A DNA stretch of 64,000 nucleotides from Plotosus lineatus (GCA_024760905.1 CM045735.1:8366661-8430660); one strand, 5' to 3'; positions 1 through 10,768 are shown, counted from the first letter of the stretch. Numbers and translations are program-made. Notes: a model not told the origin generated them from the sequence alone.

Positions 1-9
1 ATGTGTGTT

Positions 10-125
10 GGCCCCATGATGGTCTGCCAAGCTGTTTGCCATGTACCCAGTCCTCACCCAGTGTTGGTAGAGAGATGCTTCATCCTCCCAGTAGGATTAA
101 GTGGTTTGACAAATGAGAGAGAGAG
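10..125 (+). repeat. SINE-3 tail fragment
   Basis: The stretch follows the SINE-3 3' module: a 'gatggtctgccaagctgt' segment, a 'cagtgttgg' segment, then 'cagtaggattaagtggtt' and a GAGA-rich end. The tRNA head is missing, so this is a truncated copy or runs off the left edge. Confidence 0.55.
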
Positions 126-553
126 AGGATGGAGGAGGTGATTACTTGCAGCTAATTGAGTTTAAGTATTACTTTAACCATCTTAGTGATTGTTCATGGT
201 TTTTATTTGATTATTTCCTGAATGAAATGATGAAATTATGTCTTCCACTTGGTGTGCCTGCATTCCATTCAGTAAATACAGCTGGAAAAAAATATTTTCT
301 GTCTTCATTTCAGAATGCAAATGTGATATTTTGTTCATATGTGTGAAGGAGGGTAATTGCTTTCATTCCTCCTGTATAAATAATACAATACCTAAAAATA
401 TTTCCACTTTATTAATTTCATCTTTTTTCCTGTTTTGTGAACACATACAAATATTCATAGTTATAGTCAAGATATTATCTGTACACATTTACAGTAGATG
501 TATTTATTTCTCCTCACTGTCGCGGATAATTTTGCATTACACTTTTGATAATA
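126..553. other. Unassigned AT-rich stretch
   Basis: No coding signature, splice-supported exon or recognisable repeat was seen. It ends at the TA target site of the Tc1-like element. Confidence 0.5.
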
Positions 554-887
554 CACAGTATGGTCAAATGTTTGTGAACAACCTACACCTATATGCGATT
601 CTTCCCCAAACCTTTGGCATGAAGTTGTAAGGAAATGTGTATAGATGAGGATGGGCAATCTACAGCCCGCAGGCCACATCCGGCCCGTTGGTCTTTTCAA
701 TCCAGCCCGTCGAAGATTGATTAGTACAGAATTCATGTTTGACGTCAATGATTGACTGATCGCATTCATTTGACTTGTAATGACAGCGTTTCAAAACCAG
801 TGGCGCATTAGGCGCAGTCAGTAGATTTTGCGGAGCTTGAGCCACTTCCTGTTATCTCTCGTCTACTGCACAGAGCCGTCAGCAGCA

Positions 888-1165
888 AAGCCAGAGAAAG
901 AAAAGTGGACAGTGAGTGCCAGGTGGTTCATAAGGAATGGACACCTAAATACTTTTTTTACTTCAATTCGGTCAAAGACTGTATGTCTTATTTGCCAAGA
1001 AACCATTACAGTTTGAAAAGAATAGAACATCAGCCCCCACTTTTCCACCAAGCATGCTAAAACCTGTCACCGCAAGAACATCCAGCTACTGCTGATAGGT
1101 TGGTCGCGAGCTTGCAAGCTCAGCAAAACACCTTCATTCGAGCAACTTCCATCCCAGAATCAAGC
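888..1165 (+). pseudogene. hAT transposase N-terminus (BED finger), broken
   Basis: This aligns with the better copy at 17788-17997. The ATG of that copy is AAG here (888-890), so the start is lost. The reading WTPKYFF...VCLICQETI keeps the Cys-x2-Cys pair of a BED zinc finger, but frame and later residues are damaged. In the intact family this domain would bind transposon ends. The downstream text (LQAQQNTFIRATSIPES) continues into a coiled linker typical of GTF2IRD2/ZBED-like hAT proteins, then stops at the inserted sequence near 1170. Confidence 0.7.
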
Positions 1166-1169
1166 ATGA

Positions 1170-1413
1170 GGATACGTATACCATATTTGATGTGATAAGC
1201 GCCCAGGGCGCTTTAAAAATTGTAGTGTGTGGGCGCTTATTAAAATGTTACCAGCGGAGAGGAACGATGAGAGTGCTTATTACCGTAGGGTGGAAATCAT
1301 GAATAATAACAGAACAATAAAAGCGTTTTAATGGTATTTGTGTTATTCATTTTGTGGTATCAACCAAACTTCTTACATGAAAGCTGAAAATAAACAGAAA
1401 ACAGCATTTTTTT

Positions 1414-1457
<44 letters not shown>

Positions 1458-2237
1458 CCTTACTTTCCCTCCCGGTGCTGTTCCTTTAAACATTTTCCTT
1501 GAAGTAAAATCGAGCCAATCAACACGAATGTCAACTTTAACCCATGCCAGGTTGACCCAATCAACATGAACATAAACTAAAGCACAAGTCCTTAAATGTA
1601 TGAAGTTAGTGAGCAGGAGAATCGGGTGAAAAATCTTCGTCATCACTTTCTGATAGGTCCATATCTGGCTCATCGCTCCATTCATTCAGTGCATCCCATA
1701 GTTTTGCTGTAGCAGTTTCTAATGTTTCATGGGTTGTTGGACATTTACCAAAAGAACAAAGCAAAATATTTTCCTGTTTTTTAAAGCACGGCAGGACAAT
1801 CAAATGTGTTGTTACTGATGAACATTACAGACATTCCCCAGTGGCCAAAAAAACAACAACAAAAAACACCACACTTTGCTTGATTCACCTGAAGCTGTTA
1901 TGGAAGGGGATCCTCCTCCTTTCTCCCTCTCCAGCATTTACGTATGCCAACTGCTCACCACCACAAAGGTAAAAATTCTTATCTTTATTGTGCTTATGCT
2001 TTAACTGTACTGTGGTTTTTACTTTAGTGTACTGTATTCAATAATTTTTCACTTAATTTGCAGACCTATGGTATGAGTTTCGGTACCGTTAACTTCTGTT
2101 CAGACGACGATGGAATGGATTGAGACCATTTACATTATTTGTAATTGGGAAAAATAGATCCAGAATTCGACCAAATCAGAATTCGACCGGCCGTCTGGAA
2201 CGAATTGCGGTCAAGTACCGAGGTACCACTGTATATG
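1170..2237. mobile_element. DNA-transposon insert(s) inside the hAT, pogo/Tigger-like
   Basis: The left part has 'gatgtgataagcgccc', which recurs at 57470 and 18080. A poly-A run lies at about 1420-1455. The minus strand at 1606-1803 encodes a 65-residue acidic tail ([17 protein letters not shown]), whose relative is at 57500-57690. The right end (rc 'cagtggtacctcggtac') looks like a Tigger-type terminus next to TA. It may be two elements in succession rather than one. The family call is tentative. Confidence 0.5.
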
Positions 2238-2268
2238 CATAATTCAACAGGAAGCACTGTGCATATCT

Positions 2269-3207
2269 GTGGTGCAGCTCGACCACGTAGTGAAGCCGGT
2301 TGTGAAATGCGCCAAGTATATTCGAGTGACGGGACTTCACCACCGTCAGTTTATTCATTTTCCTAAAGAATCTGACACTGATCACAGGGACTTGCTTTAC
2401 ATTCTTTACATTCTAATGTCCGCTGGTTCAGTTTGGGGAAAGTATGTCAACGAGTGTGGAGCTCAAACAGGCGATACTTTCATTTTTGGAGTTCCTTGAG
2501 AACACCAAGAATGTTCCTGAGCTGAAAGACACAGATTGGCTGTGGTTTTGCTTTCACTGTGGACAGACTGACCCACATGAACGAGCTGAATGTGAAGTTC
2601 AAAGGGAAAAACAGTTTGTGCATGAAATGCAAGGAAATGTCAGAGCCTTCAAAACCAGGCTAGTTTTATTTTCAAAGCAAATGTCAGACAAGTCATTCGC
2701 TCATTTCCCCCCACACTGGCCACGTTAAAAGAGACCCTGCAACATGTGAACAAATCCAGGAAAGCATTAGATAACCTACATGAAGAATTCTGCTGTCGGT
2801 TTTGTGAGTCTGGAAAAATTGACAGGGCACTTCAGCTGGTGTCAGGTGCCTTCTCACACGAGCCTGAAACGGTACCACAGGACTTGCAGTTGGATCTGAT
2901 TGATCTCCAATCTTACATGATGTTAAAGGAGAAGTCAAACTCCCTCAAACCAGATGAGTTTTATGCTTCATTGAGTGCAGCCAAACTTCCAAACATCCAG
3001 AAGATGGCTCAGAGGATGCTGGTGCCGTTTGGTTCTACAGATGTTTGTGAACAGACTTTTAGTGTGATGAAGACTAGCACAGCGCCCAACAGATCCCAAC
3101 TGAGTGATGAACACCTCAAATCTGTTCTGAGAATCATCACAACAGAATTACCACCAGACATTGATGCACTGGCAAAAATGGGTGATCAACAACACTGTTC
3201 CCACTAA
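2269..3207 (+). pseudogene. hAT transposase C-terminal half, frameshifted
   Basis: Residues read LDHVVKPVVKCAKYIR, then a long middle part, then the hATC dimerisation region (VPFGSTDVCEQTFSVMK...LSDEHLKSVLRI) ending DQQHCSH before a stop at 3205-3207. The pattern is that of GTF2IRD2/ZBED-like domesticated-family hAT transposases. The frame changes at about 2450, around 2535-2625 and at the C-run near 2708, so it cannot make one protein. The last 153 codons (2746-3207) are open. The N-terminal and catalytic middle parts are missing, replaced by the insert at 1170-2237. Confidence 0.8.
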
Positions 3208-3617
3208 AGGGTATGTTCATGCTTTTTTCTGTTTATGTTTGATATGTACTGTTAAAAAATGAATTTTTTTTAATTGTATGTTGCGCTGATCTGGCCGTCT
3301 GTCAAATTTTAAAAGTCAGTGTTGTGGCTCCTGAGCGTGTTTGCCCACCCCTGGTATAGACACAGGGTTTGCCCACCCCTGGTATAGATTGTTTTGGCAT
3401 TACAGATTTTTCCTTTACTGGAGCCAAGAGGCTCAAACCTGTTCCAGCACGACAATCCCCCTGTACACAGTGTGATGATCGGACAAATGTGCACAGAAGA
3501 AAGTCCCCTGAAAGACCGGAGCTTTTTTAAAAATGGCAAAATCTTGAAATAGGAGATCAGGAAACATACAGTAATAATATAATGCTCAACTGTTCACAAA
3601 CTTTTGGCCATAGGATG

Positions 3618-4204
3618 TAAATACCAATAGTGAGAGGATTAGAATACAGTATACACTGTACACAAGATTGTGTCTCAACTTTGTGTCCCATCACCCTGTC
3701 GTTGCTTCGTCTGATGGAAACGATGTTCACAGATGCTTGACAGCTGTTATTAAACCGATTGTCTCTGGTCTTTGTCCCCAATTTCCTTCCGACACCAAAC
3801 CGGACGGGTTGAAACCTGTGTGTGTGAGACTCAATAACTCTCACCCTCTTCCTGTAAACATGAAGGGACACAATGTGTTGCCGTCTTTCAGCAAACACAA
3901 CCGAATGACCCTGCCTTAGCCTGAATGTAATATCAGTCGCACTGTTCAGCCCGAGATCTGGAGAAACTGTGATAGCAGTGATGCCACAAATTCAGCCATC
4001 AGTCATTTCTGCTGTATCTGCCTTTCACTCTTTTGAAGCCAGAAGCTCCTTAAAGTCTGTGCCATTTGCTTTCCCTCTGCCACACAACCTTCACAGCTTT
4101 CAAGGACAGCTGTCATTGCACCTGCTTTTAATCGTCCTCACAGTGCCTCTCTCGGTTTTCACATTCCCTGTGAATGGGCACTACTTACGCATATGTACAA
4201 TTTA
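3618..4204. other. Unassigned stretch
   Basis: Several short open frames exist but none shows a recognisable domain, splice pattern or repeat. It may be single-copy intergenic or intronic DNA. Confidence 0.4.
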
Positions 4205-4625
4205 TTTTTATTTATTTAAAATCATTCCCCACCATTTTTCTCCCCAATTTAATCATATCCAATTCCCACCCATCAAGTATTGACCTCCCTATCACAACCA
4301 CCATCAACGTGGGAGGAGCGAAGGCATGCACACGCCCCCTCAGTGACATGCAATGCTAGCCACCCACCTCTTTTTCGAACTGGAACGCATGAGTATTTTG
4401 GTTGCAGTCTAACACGCTCGGAGGGAAAGAGCTATCCACCCCCTTGTACGAATGAGCTGACAGACGCCCATAATTGGCTAGTGTTCGCTCCGAGTAACGG
4501 GGAAGTGATCATACGCTGTCACTCCCTCCCTCCCATGCAAGCTCGGCTAAATTAGCTCCCATGGGCTCCCTGTCGCGGATGGCTGTGGCATCAACCTGGA
4601 TTCGAGCTTGCGATTTCTGGGTTAA
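4205..4625 (-). repeat. Probable tRNA-derived SINE, degraded
   Basis: The plus strand runs from 'ttctccccaatttaatc' to 'cctggattcgagcttgcga'. The last part is the complement of a B-box-like tRNA promoter, so the head is on the right and the element is on the minus strand. The A box is not convincing. The layout matches a common teleost repeat that I recognise only by pattern. Confidence 0.5.
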
Positions 4626-5008
4626 AGTCATACACATTTATGATATGGCAATCGGTAGCCCGTGTGTAATTTATTATACAAAGTGACTACACGTATGGTA
4701 CCGTATTCCTCCGAGATTTTGCTATTCGTACGCCATCTCGAAAACGAGATTTCGTACATGCGCGAGCTGACGTCAGTCACCTGGTCAAAATAGCAACGGA
4801 AGAACATGCGTTCCAGGTCGGGGATAAATTTTCATCAGGGTTAGGGGTTAGGGTCATACGGGTATCGTCTGCTAAACATACGGCACAATGATTAACCTCA
4901 TTTCCAGTAGGTGGCGCGTCAACGCACATGCGAAAAAGGATTGCCGTACGAACAGCAAAAAATAAATCCCGTTCGATGCCGTACAGGTAGCCACGGCCTT
5001 TATTATAC

Positions 5009-5155
5009 ACAATTCTTCAAGCTTGTTTTCAAGTTTGCAGTGGACCACTAGGGGTGTGTTTGAGGGCGTAAAAGGTGACATGTTCATCACTGTACCATGT
5101 GTAAAGCAGGGAGGTGGTAGCATCATGATCTGGGGTCATTTTTCCAGTTGGACTG
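5009..5155 (+). pseudogene. Tc1 transposase fragment
   Basis: The plus strand reads ITVPCVKQGGGSIMIWGHF, the conserved Tc1/mariner core block between the first and second catalytic Asp residues. Nothing on either side restores a longer transposase. The fragment stops where the palindromic MITE begins. Confidence 0.75.
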
Positions 5156-5160
5156 GAGCA

Positions 5161-5438
5161 CAGGTTTCAAACTCATTCCACAAAGGGCCATGTGGCTGCA
5201 GGTTTTTGTTTCAACCGAGCAGCCGCACACCTGACTCGCTCATTTAAACAACTGATCAGAGTCTTCAGGCAGTTGATTGGTCAAGTATATGTACAGAGCA
5301 CACAGATCGACCAATCAACTGCCTGAAGACTCAAACATTTGTTTAAATGATCAAAGTCAGGAGTGCGGCTGCTCGGTTGAAACAAAAACCTGAAGCTGCA
5401 GCCACATGGCCCTTTGTGGGGCGAGTTTGACACCCCTG
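5161..5438. mobile_element. Long-palindrome MITE (hAT-like ends)
   Basis: Left arm 5161-5282 and right arm 5309-5438 are near-complementary along their full length, with a loop of about 26 bp. The ends are 'caggtttcaaactc' and 'gagtttgacacccctg', a hAT-type terminus. No matching 8-bp target duplication was found. Inserted directly after the Tc1 fragment. Confidence 0.75.
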
Positions 5439-6485
5439 AACTAAGGCATCGCACATAAGAGTCATTAAAGAGCACAAAATGCATTTACACTTGCATTAGA
5501 AAAAAAAAAGTACACATTCCTTCACATGTGAAACATTACGATAACGCAAATACTATTACTCAAGCAAGTGGAATTCATATATTTCACTCCCTTAATATAA
5601 AAAAAAAAAAAAAAAAAAAATCAATAAACCTATCATGTGATAATGGATGCTAATGCTATTCCTGTGCTTCATAAGCAGAATGTGATCATACTGTGGGGAA
5701 TAATTCATAACGTGTGCTGCAGTTAGTAAAAATATACCTCAAGGATCAAGTTCCACAGCAAAGCAATAACATCATGGCGCCCAGAAAATAAAAATCAAAT
5801 CATCCGAGCTGATTAGAATAATCCCACCTCTGGATCAGAAGCTGGGGTGGCGTTTACAACAATGAGTAAAACCTGAATGCAGTCGGTAAGAAATCATCAT
5901 CATCATGTGAAAGCAGCACGTTGAAAGACTTCACACCGAGCTGTGGAGCTCGACATCACCACCACACTGACTCGCTCAACGCTGCAGTAATGAAGTTCTC
6001 ACACCGCCTTGTACACTTCCTGTGCTTTCTGTAGGGAAAACGCTGCCTTTCACCCTAAAGATCATTTAATGCCCATCAACATTACAGTATTTATAGAGCC
6101 GTTCTTCTAGCAGCATAGTAACGTTCGGCCGTATTGTAGCAGCTCAATAAACACAGTATTATTTATAGCATGTGCAATCTGCATTATATCCAGCATCTAG
6201 AAAGTGGATTGTAATGATTTAAAAATAGAACAAACATCTTAATGATCAGCAAAACTCGCCCACATTGCCATTACTTTATATATATATAAAGTATATAAAA
6301 AGCCTCTAATTTGCTGTGCCGTGCAAGAGGAAATGAATCATCTAAAGCTATAGCACTAATGAGAAGAACAGATATGTGCAGGGTATTTGATGACCTTCCC
6401 ACAAAACCTTTATGGAAGAGAATGGAACTGGGGAGAAAAAAAACCAAAACAAAAAACAGGGAATGAACCCAGTTGTGTCCTTATA
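5439..6485. other. Unassigned stretch
   Basis: Contains A-runs near 5500 and 5600 and a short (TA)n near 6275. No gene or clear transposon was recognised. Confidence 0.4.
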
Positions 6486-6639
6486 CAGTGCTACCTCACT
6501 TTATGAAATTAATCCGTTCCAGCACCTTTTCCGTAACCTGCATTTTTCGTAAATTGAACCGCATTTTACATGTAAAACGTGTGATTCGTTCCAAGGCTCC
6601 CAATACTACCCTCTAAACCCTTAAAATTATAAAAGCAGA

Positions 6640-6735
6640 CCTTTTAATACCTCCTTCTGCTTCAATATCGTACCGATGGTAGACAGGTTTGGCCATATTC
6701 CTTTGTGATATCACTCGAGCCCGTTTCTTCTTCTC
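6640..6735 (-). pseudogene. Tigger transposase N-terminal remnant
   Basis: The minus strand carries the same 'tacgatattgaagcagaagg' block found at 30158-30180 in the other Tigger, preceded by an A-rich basic stretch. No long frame survives. It covers only the helix-turn-helix DNA-binding end of the transposase. Confidence 0.6.
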
Positions 6736-6752
6736 ACTCGCACCAGAAATCA

Positions 6753-6790
<38 letters not shown>

Positions 6791-6934
6791 TGCATTGACC
6801 ATGTCTTCTTAGCAGAGTTATAATCTTACAAATGTTTATGGAAGGTAAAAAGCCCGAGTCAAGAAATAAAAGCATGAAACAGTAACTCTGTCCTTTACAT
6901 GAAAAGCATCATGGTAGAGGCAGCTCCATAATAC

Positions 6935-7320
6935 CCAATGGGAGGGAGCTGCGTCATCCATCCTAGCCAATGAGAGGCCAGCAGGGCGTGATGTTGGAGG
7001 ATAGCCAATGGGAGGGAGCTGCGTCATCCATCCTAGCCAATGGGAGGCCAGCAGGGCGGGATGTTGGAGGATAGCCAATGGGAGGGAGCTGCGTCATCCC
7101 TCCTAGCTAATGGGAGGCCAGTGAGGTGGGATGTTGGGAGATGGGCAATGGGAGGGAGCTGCGTCATCCATCCTAGCCAATGGGAGGCCAGCCAATGGGA
7201 GGGAGCTGCGTCATCCATCCTAGCCAATGGGAGGCCAGCAGGGCGGGATGTTGGAGGATAGCCAATGGGGAGCTGCGTCATCCCTCCTAGCCAATGGGAG
7301 ACCAGCGCGGCAGGATGTTT
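6935..7320. repeat. Minisatellite, 70-bp units x about 6
   Basis: The core 'ggagggagctgcgtcatcc' recurs at 6941, 7011, 7081, 7151 and 7198, and in shortened form at about 7267. Spacing is 70, 70, 70, 47 and about 69. Each full unit contains two 'agccaatggga' motifs. The array lies wholly inside the Tigger element. Confidence 0.9.
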
Positions 7321-7497
7321 AAACATAATTGATGGGAGAGAAGCTTGTGCATTGTTTGAATGACGCATTTGAATTTTTAAGATGGCTCTTTTGTAACGTG
7401 AACTTGTTTCGTATCCAGAGACAAAAATTTTAGGAAAATGTGTTTCGTAACCTGAATTTTTCATTTGGTGAGACTTTTGTGACGTGAGGTTCCACTG

Positions 7498-8406
7498 TAC
7501 ATTTCTGACCAGGTGCTTGATGTTCAGCCAGGACACATTTGACATTAAATAGGATTTTTTTTATTTTATTTGCTGTGATATAGAGCATGGACAGTTCCCA
7601 ATCCTGGCTAAAGTACTGAGCAAACATTTATGGGAAAGGAGCAATTTTCCAGATAAGCGCTCCTGTCAGATAACATGAAACTTCCAATATTTACATTTAT
7701 TCCACCAGCACTTGTATTCAATGCGGTTGAGAAGCGCTGTTCTTGCACAAAGGCCCAGGAATAGTTGTCTCGTAATCTCCAGACTTTCAAAATGTATTTA
7801 TTTATTCTTTATCACTTGTTTGGAATTGTAATCACCAATCAAAAATTGATGAGCTGCTTTGCCAAAAGTCAAACAGAAGTCTGATACTGTGAGACTTGAC
7901 CTGACAAGGGATGGTTGATGCAAGTGGATATAAACTGTCCTTATATCCTTCCTTTGTTAAACCAGGAATATGTGCAAAGAACTGACTGAACCAGTAACGT
8001 CAGACTGGTATCAAGTATCATCCGACACTTCGAGCTTTGATAACGTTATCAGGGATGCCTGGAAGTAATTTAGATGGGACAGTTAAATTATTAACGGTGC
8101 AGTCTGATTGGTCTGGTATCTCGTGTATTGGTCAGGAGACTGGAAACATTACAAGTTTGACCCAGAGTAAATCATTCAGGTTTTTTTCAGCTAAAAAGAT
8201 CTCCTGTATTCAAAATTGATGAGTTTTGGTTTAAAGTGAAATGAACGCAAAGTCTTCCAAACTCTCGTCACACAAACATGTGCATATTTTCATTATCAGG
8301 TGGTTTTTACTTACATTTTCAAAGCTGCAAATAAAGAAACAAGCAAAAAGCCCTCCTGAAATCCTCAATTTAAAAAATGGTCACACTAGACTTAAAAAAT
8401 TAATCA
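7498..8406. other. Unassigned stretch
   Basis: AT-rich with no supported gene or repeat. It ends in the target-site duplication of the SINE-1B copy. Confidence 0.4.
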
Positions 8407-8424
8407 CCATTTATTTCTGTTAAT

Positions 8425-8794
8425 GAGATGAGCGCGAGTTCCTTTTGGCTTTTTCCCTTTCTCAGGAGTTGCCACAACGAATGATTCGCACATTTGATTT
8501 GGGAGAGGTTTTTACGTCAGATGCCCTTCCTGACACAACCCTTTAGCAAGGGACAGAAACACGCTGACTGCATTGCAGCTACTCTTTACGAAAGTCAGCA
8601 ATGCTTCTTTTACATGAACCTCTCACCATAGACAGTGAGAGACATGGCCCGCCTTTGATAACCCAGTTAGCTACACTGGGGGGGGGGGGGGGGGGGGGGG
8701 GTTGGGAGACAGTGACAACCTTGTGAGAACTCGAACCCCCAACCTTAGGATCAGTGATCCAGCGCCCTATACCACTAGACCACCACTGCCCCAC
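8425..8794 (-). mobile_element. SINE-1B, full length with 18-bp target duplication
   Basis: The exact repeat 'ccatttatttctgttaat' flanks it (8407-8424 and 8795-8812). On the minus strand the tRNA-like head is followed by a 20+ nt C-run, then the body, then the B tail ('aagggcatctgacgt' type). The target duplication length marks recent, LINE-driven insertion. Confidence 0.9.
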
Positions 8795-9085
8795 CCATTT
8801 ATTTCTGTTAATAGTGATTTGAAAACCTTTATAAACAAATAAAACAAACTTTTTGCAATCACCTCCACAAGGGGGTGATGTTTTCACCTATGCTTGTTTG
8901 TTAATTTGTCTCTTTGTGTATAGGGTAACTCAAAAAGTTATGCACAGACTTATCGAACTTTTTTTTTTTTCTAGAGTAGCGTGTGGCACAAATAACAAAC
9001 CATTAGTTTTTGGATGTGATCTGTGCATGGGTTCAAGGTAAATAAAAATTCCCGAACTCCTACAAAATAATTCCCTTCTGTCGTC

Positions 9086-9182
9086 CTTTCGGCTTTTTCC
9101 CTTTTACTCGCGAGTGAGTCGCCACAGCGAATCATCTGATTCGCATGTTTGATTTGGCAGAGGTTTTTACATCGGATGCTCC
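9086..9182 (-). repeat. SINE-1 B-tail fragment
   Basis: Only the tail module is present ('ttcggctttttccctttt' through 'ttttacatcggatgctcc'). Head and body are absent. Either a 5'-truncated SINE or a fragment of the LINE that donated the tail. Confidence 0.7.
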
Positions 9183-9215
9183 AAAAAATTCCCTTCATGT
9201 AATATTTATCTAGCG

Positions 9216-9535
9216 GGAAGTCCAGAGCCCATCTCGGCCAACTCTGGGCGAAGGCAGGGTTCACCCTGAACAGCTAGCCTGTCTGTAAAACACACACGTA
9301 TACATTTGCTTTTACACTCATACTTGGAGACAATTTGGACCAGCCAGTTATCTTAATGTGAATGAATGTCTTTGAAGTGTGGGAGGAAACTGGCATACCC
9401 GGATAAAACCCACCCAGGTATGGGAAGGACATGCAAACCCCAGACAGAAAACGCCTTCACTCAGACCTGGACTCAAACCCAGGACCGTCTTTCTCTGAAG
9501 TGGATTTACTAACCGCTACACCACCCTCCCGCCCT
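9216..9535 (-). repeat. SINE-3 copy
   Basis: Runs in reverse from the tail ('ccatctcggccaactctgg') to a head that reads 'taaccgctacaccaccctc' on the plus strand, the complement of a tRNA-like A-box region. Moderately diverged. Confidence 0.7.
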
Positions 9536-9920
9536 GTAATCAAAATACCGCACCAAAAAGTAATCGGCGCGCAAAACATGCAATCAGAATGATGCAAGAA
9601 CTCCACGCTGTCTGCAGAAACAAGAGGAACCACAACAAACAGCAATACAGTATATACTATATACAACTATTCGACTACCTGCAGGCATGCGGCGAGTTCT
9701 TTTGTTGTTATATCATCATTTTTGGTTTTTTTTTTTTTAACCTTTAAAAAAAATGATATTGAAATTAAAGCACACTTCTTTGTTTTTAAAGTAAAAGTTT
9801 ATGAAATTAAAGTACAGGAATATTACTTTGTAAAAGGGCTATAAGAATACTGTTCACATCCTTGCAGACAGTTTTCCGTCTATGGTAGAACCTGTACCAG
9901 GCCCCTCGTCCTCACAATCA

Positions 9921-10286
9921 GTTCAGTTCATTTTCTGTAACCGCTTCATCCTAATTAGGGTCGCGGGGAGGCTGGTGCCCATCCCAGCCAACTCAGGGCG
10001 AGGGCAGAGTACACCCTGGACAGCTCGCCAGGCCATCGCAGGGCGGAAACACGCTGACGGCTTTGCAGCCTACACTTGTCGAAAGTCAGCAATGGTTCTT
10101 TTACATGCCTCACACCATCGACAGTGAGAGACATGGCCGGCCTTTGATAACCCAGTTAGCTGCACTGGGAGGGGTGGGGGGTGGGGGGGAGGAGACAGTG
10201 ACAACCTTGTGGAGAGTGGGACTCGAACCCCCAACCTTTGGATCAGCGATCCGGCGCCTTATACCACTAGACCACCACTGCCCCCT
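9921..10286 (-). mobile_element. SINE-1A, full length with 12-bp target duplication
   Basis: The repeat 'tcctcacaatca' flanks it (9909-9920 and 10287-10298). The tail on the plus strand begins 'gttcagttcattttctgt'. The head at the right has intact-looking A and B boxes in complement. Confidence 0.9.
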
Positions 10287-10387
10287 TCCTCACAATCACA
10301 CCTGGGGCAATCTGGAACAGCCAGTTAGCCTAAACTACATGCTACATGCTAAACTAAACTACATGCTAAACTACATGCCTTTGGACT

Positions 10388-10768
10388 CTTCTTTTCCTTT
10401 CAGCTGTTCCCTTTTTCTCAGGGGTTGCCACAGTGAATCATCTACCTCCATCTTCATGGAAATCATACTAATGATTCGCATGTTTGATTTGTCGTAGGTT
10501 TTTACGTCAGACGCCCTTCTTGACACAACGCTTTTGTCGAACCACAAACCTACTCTTGTCAAAAGTCAGCAATGGTTCTTTAACATGAACGTCTCACCAT
10601 AGACAGCGAGAGACATGGCCGGCCTTTGATAACCCGGTTAGCTGCACTGGGGAAGGGGGGGGGACGGGGACAGGGACAGTGATAACCTTGTGATGAATGG
10701 GACTCGAACCCCCAACCCTAGGATCACCGATCCAGCACCTTTTACCACGAGGCCGCGACCATTCCTTT
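10388..10768 (-). repeat. SINE-1B variant with LINE-like tail
   Basis: The tail reads 'tttcagctgttccctttt' and includes 'catctacctccatctt', extra sequence that matches the RTE-type 3' ends at 34985 and 51320 rather than the other SINE-1B copies. Body and head then follow the usual SINE-1 order. Confidence 0.75.

Larger units (their letters stand above)
647..3381 (+). mobile_element. hAT (Buster/Charlie-type) transposon with its own insert
   Basis: The termini are 'ggatgggcaatct' on the left and 'gtttgcccacccctg' on the right, a hAT-type inverted pair. An exact 8-bp target duplication GTATAGAT flanks it (639-646 and 3382-3389). It carries an N-terminal BED-finger remnant and a C-terminal hAT transposase remnant on the plus strand. 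About 1.07 kb of foreign transposon sequence lies between them. The terminal block is duplicated in tandem at the right end (two copies of 'gtttgcccacccctggtata' at about 3339-3387). Confidence 0.82.
554..3617 (+). mobile_element. Tc1-like DNA transposon, split by a hAT insertion
   Basis: The left end reads 'tatggtcaaatgtttgtgaac' in part and the right end is its inverse, 'gttcacaaacttttggcca'. TA dinucleotides flank both ends (552-553 and 3618-3619). Only about 93 bp on the left and 228 bp on the right belong to this element, because 647-3381 is a later insertion. Near 3422-3475 the plus strand reads as a Tc1 transposase fragment around the second catalytic Asp (LFQHDNPPVHS). The rest of the transposase is deleted. 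The 8-bp target duplication of the hAT is copied from this element, which proves the order of insertion. Confidence 0.75.
6486..7497 (-). mobile_element. Tigger/pogo-type transposon, non-autonomous
   Basis: Ends are 'cagtgctacctcactttatg' and the inverse of 'cagtggaacctcacgtcac', with TA on both sides (6484-6485, 7498-7499). Inside are a transposase remnant on the minus strand, a (TG)n microsatellite at 6756-6787 and a 70-bp tandem array. It is related to the element at 29646-30537, which lies in the opposite orientation. Confidence 0.75.

Noticed and set aside
238..630. 130-codon frame on the plus strand
   Set aside because: No domain, no splice signals, AT-rich composition, and it runs into the Tc1-like terminus.
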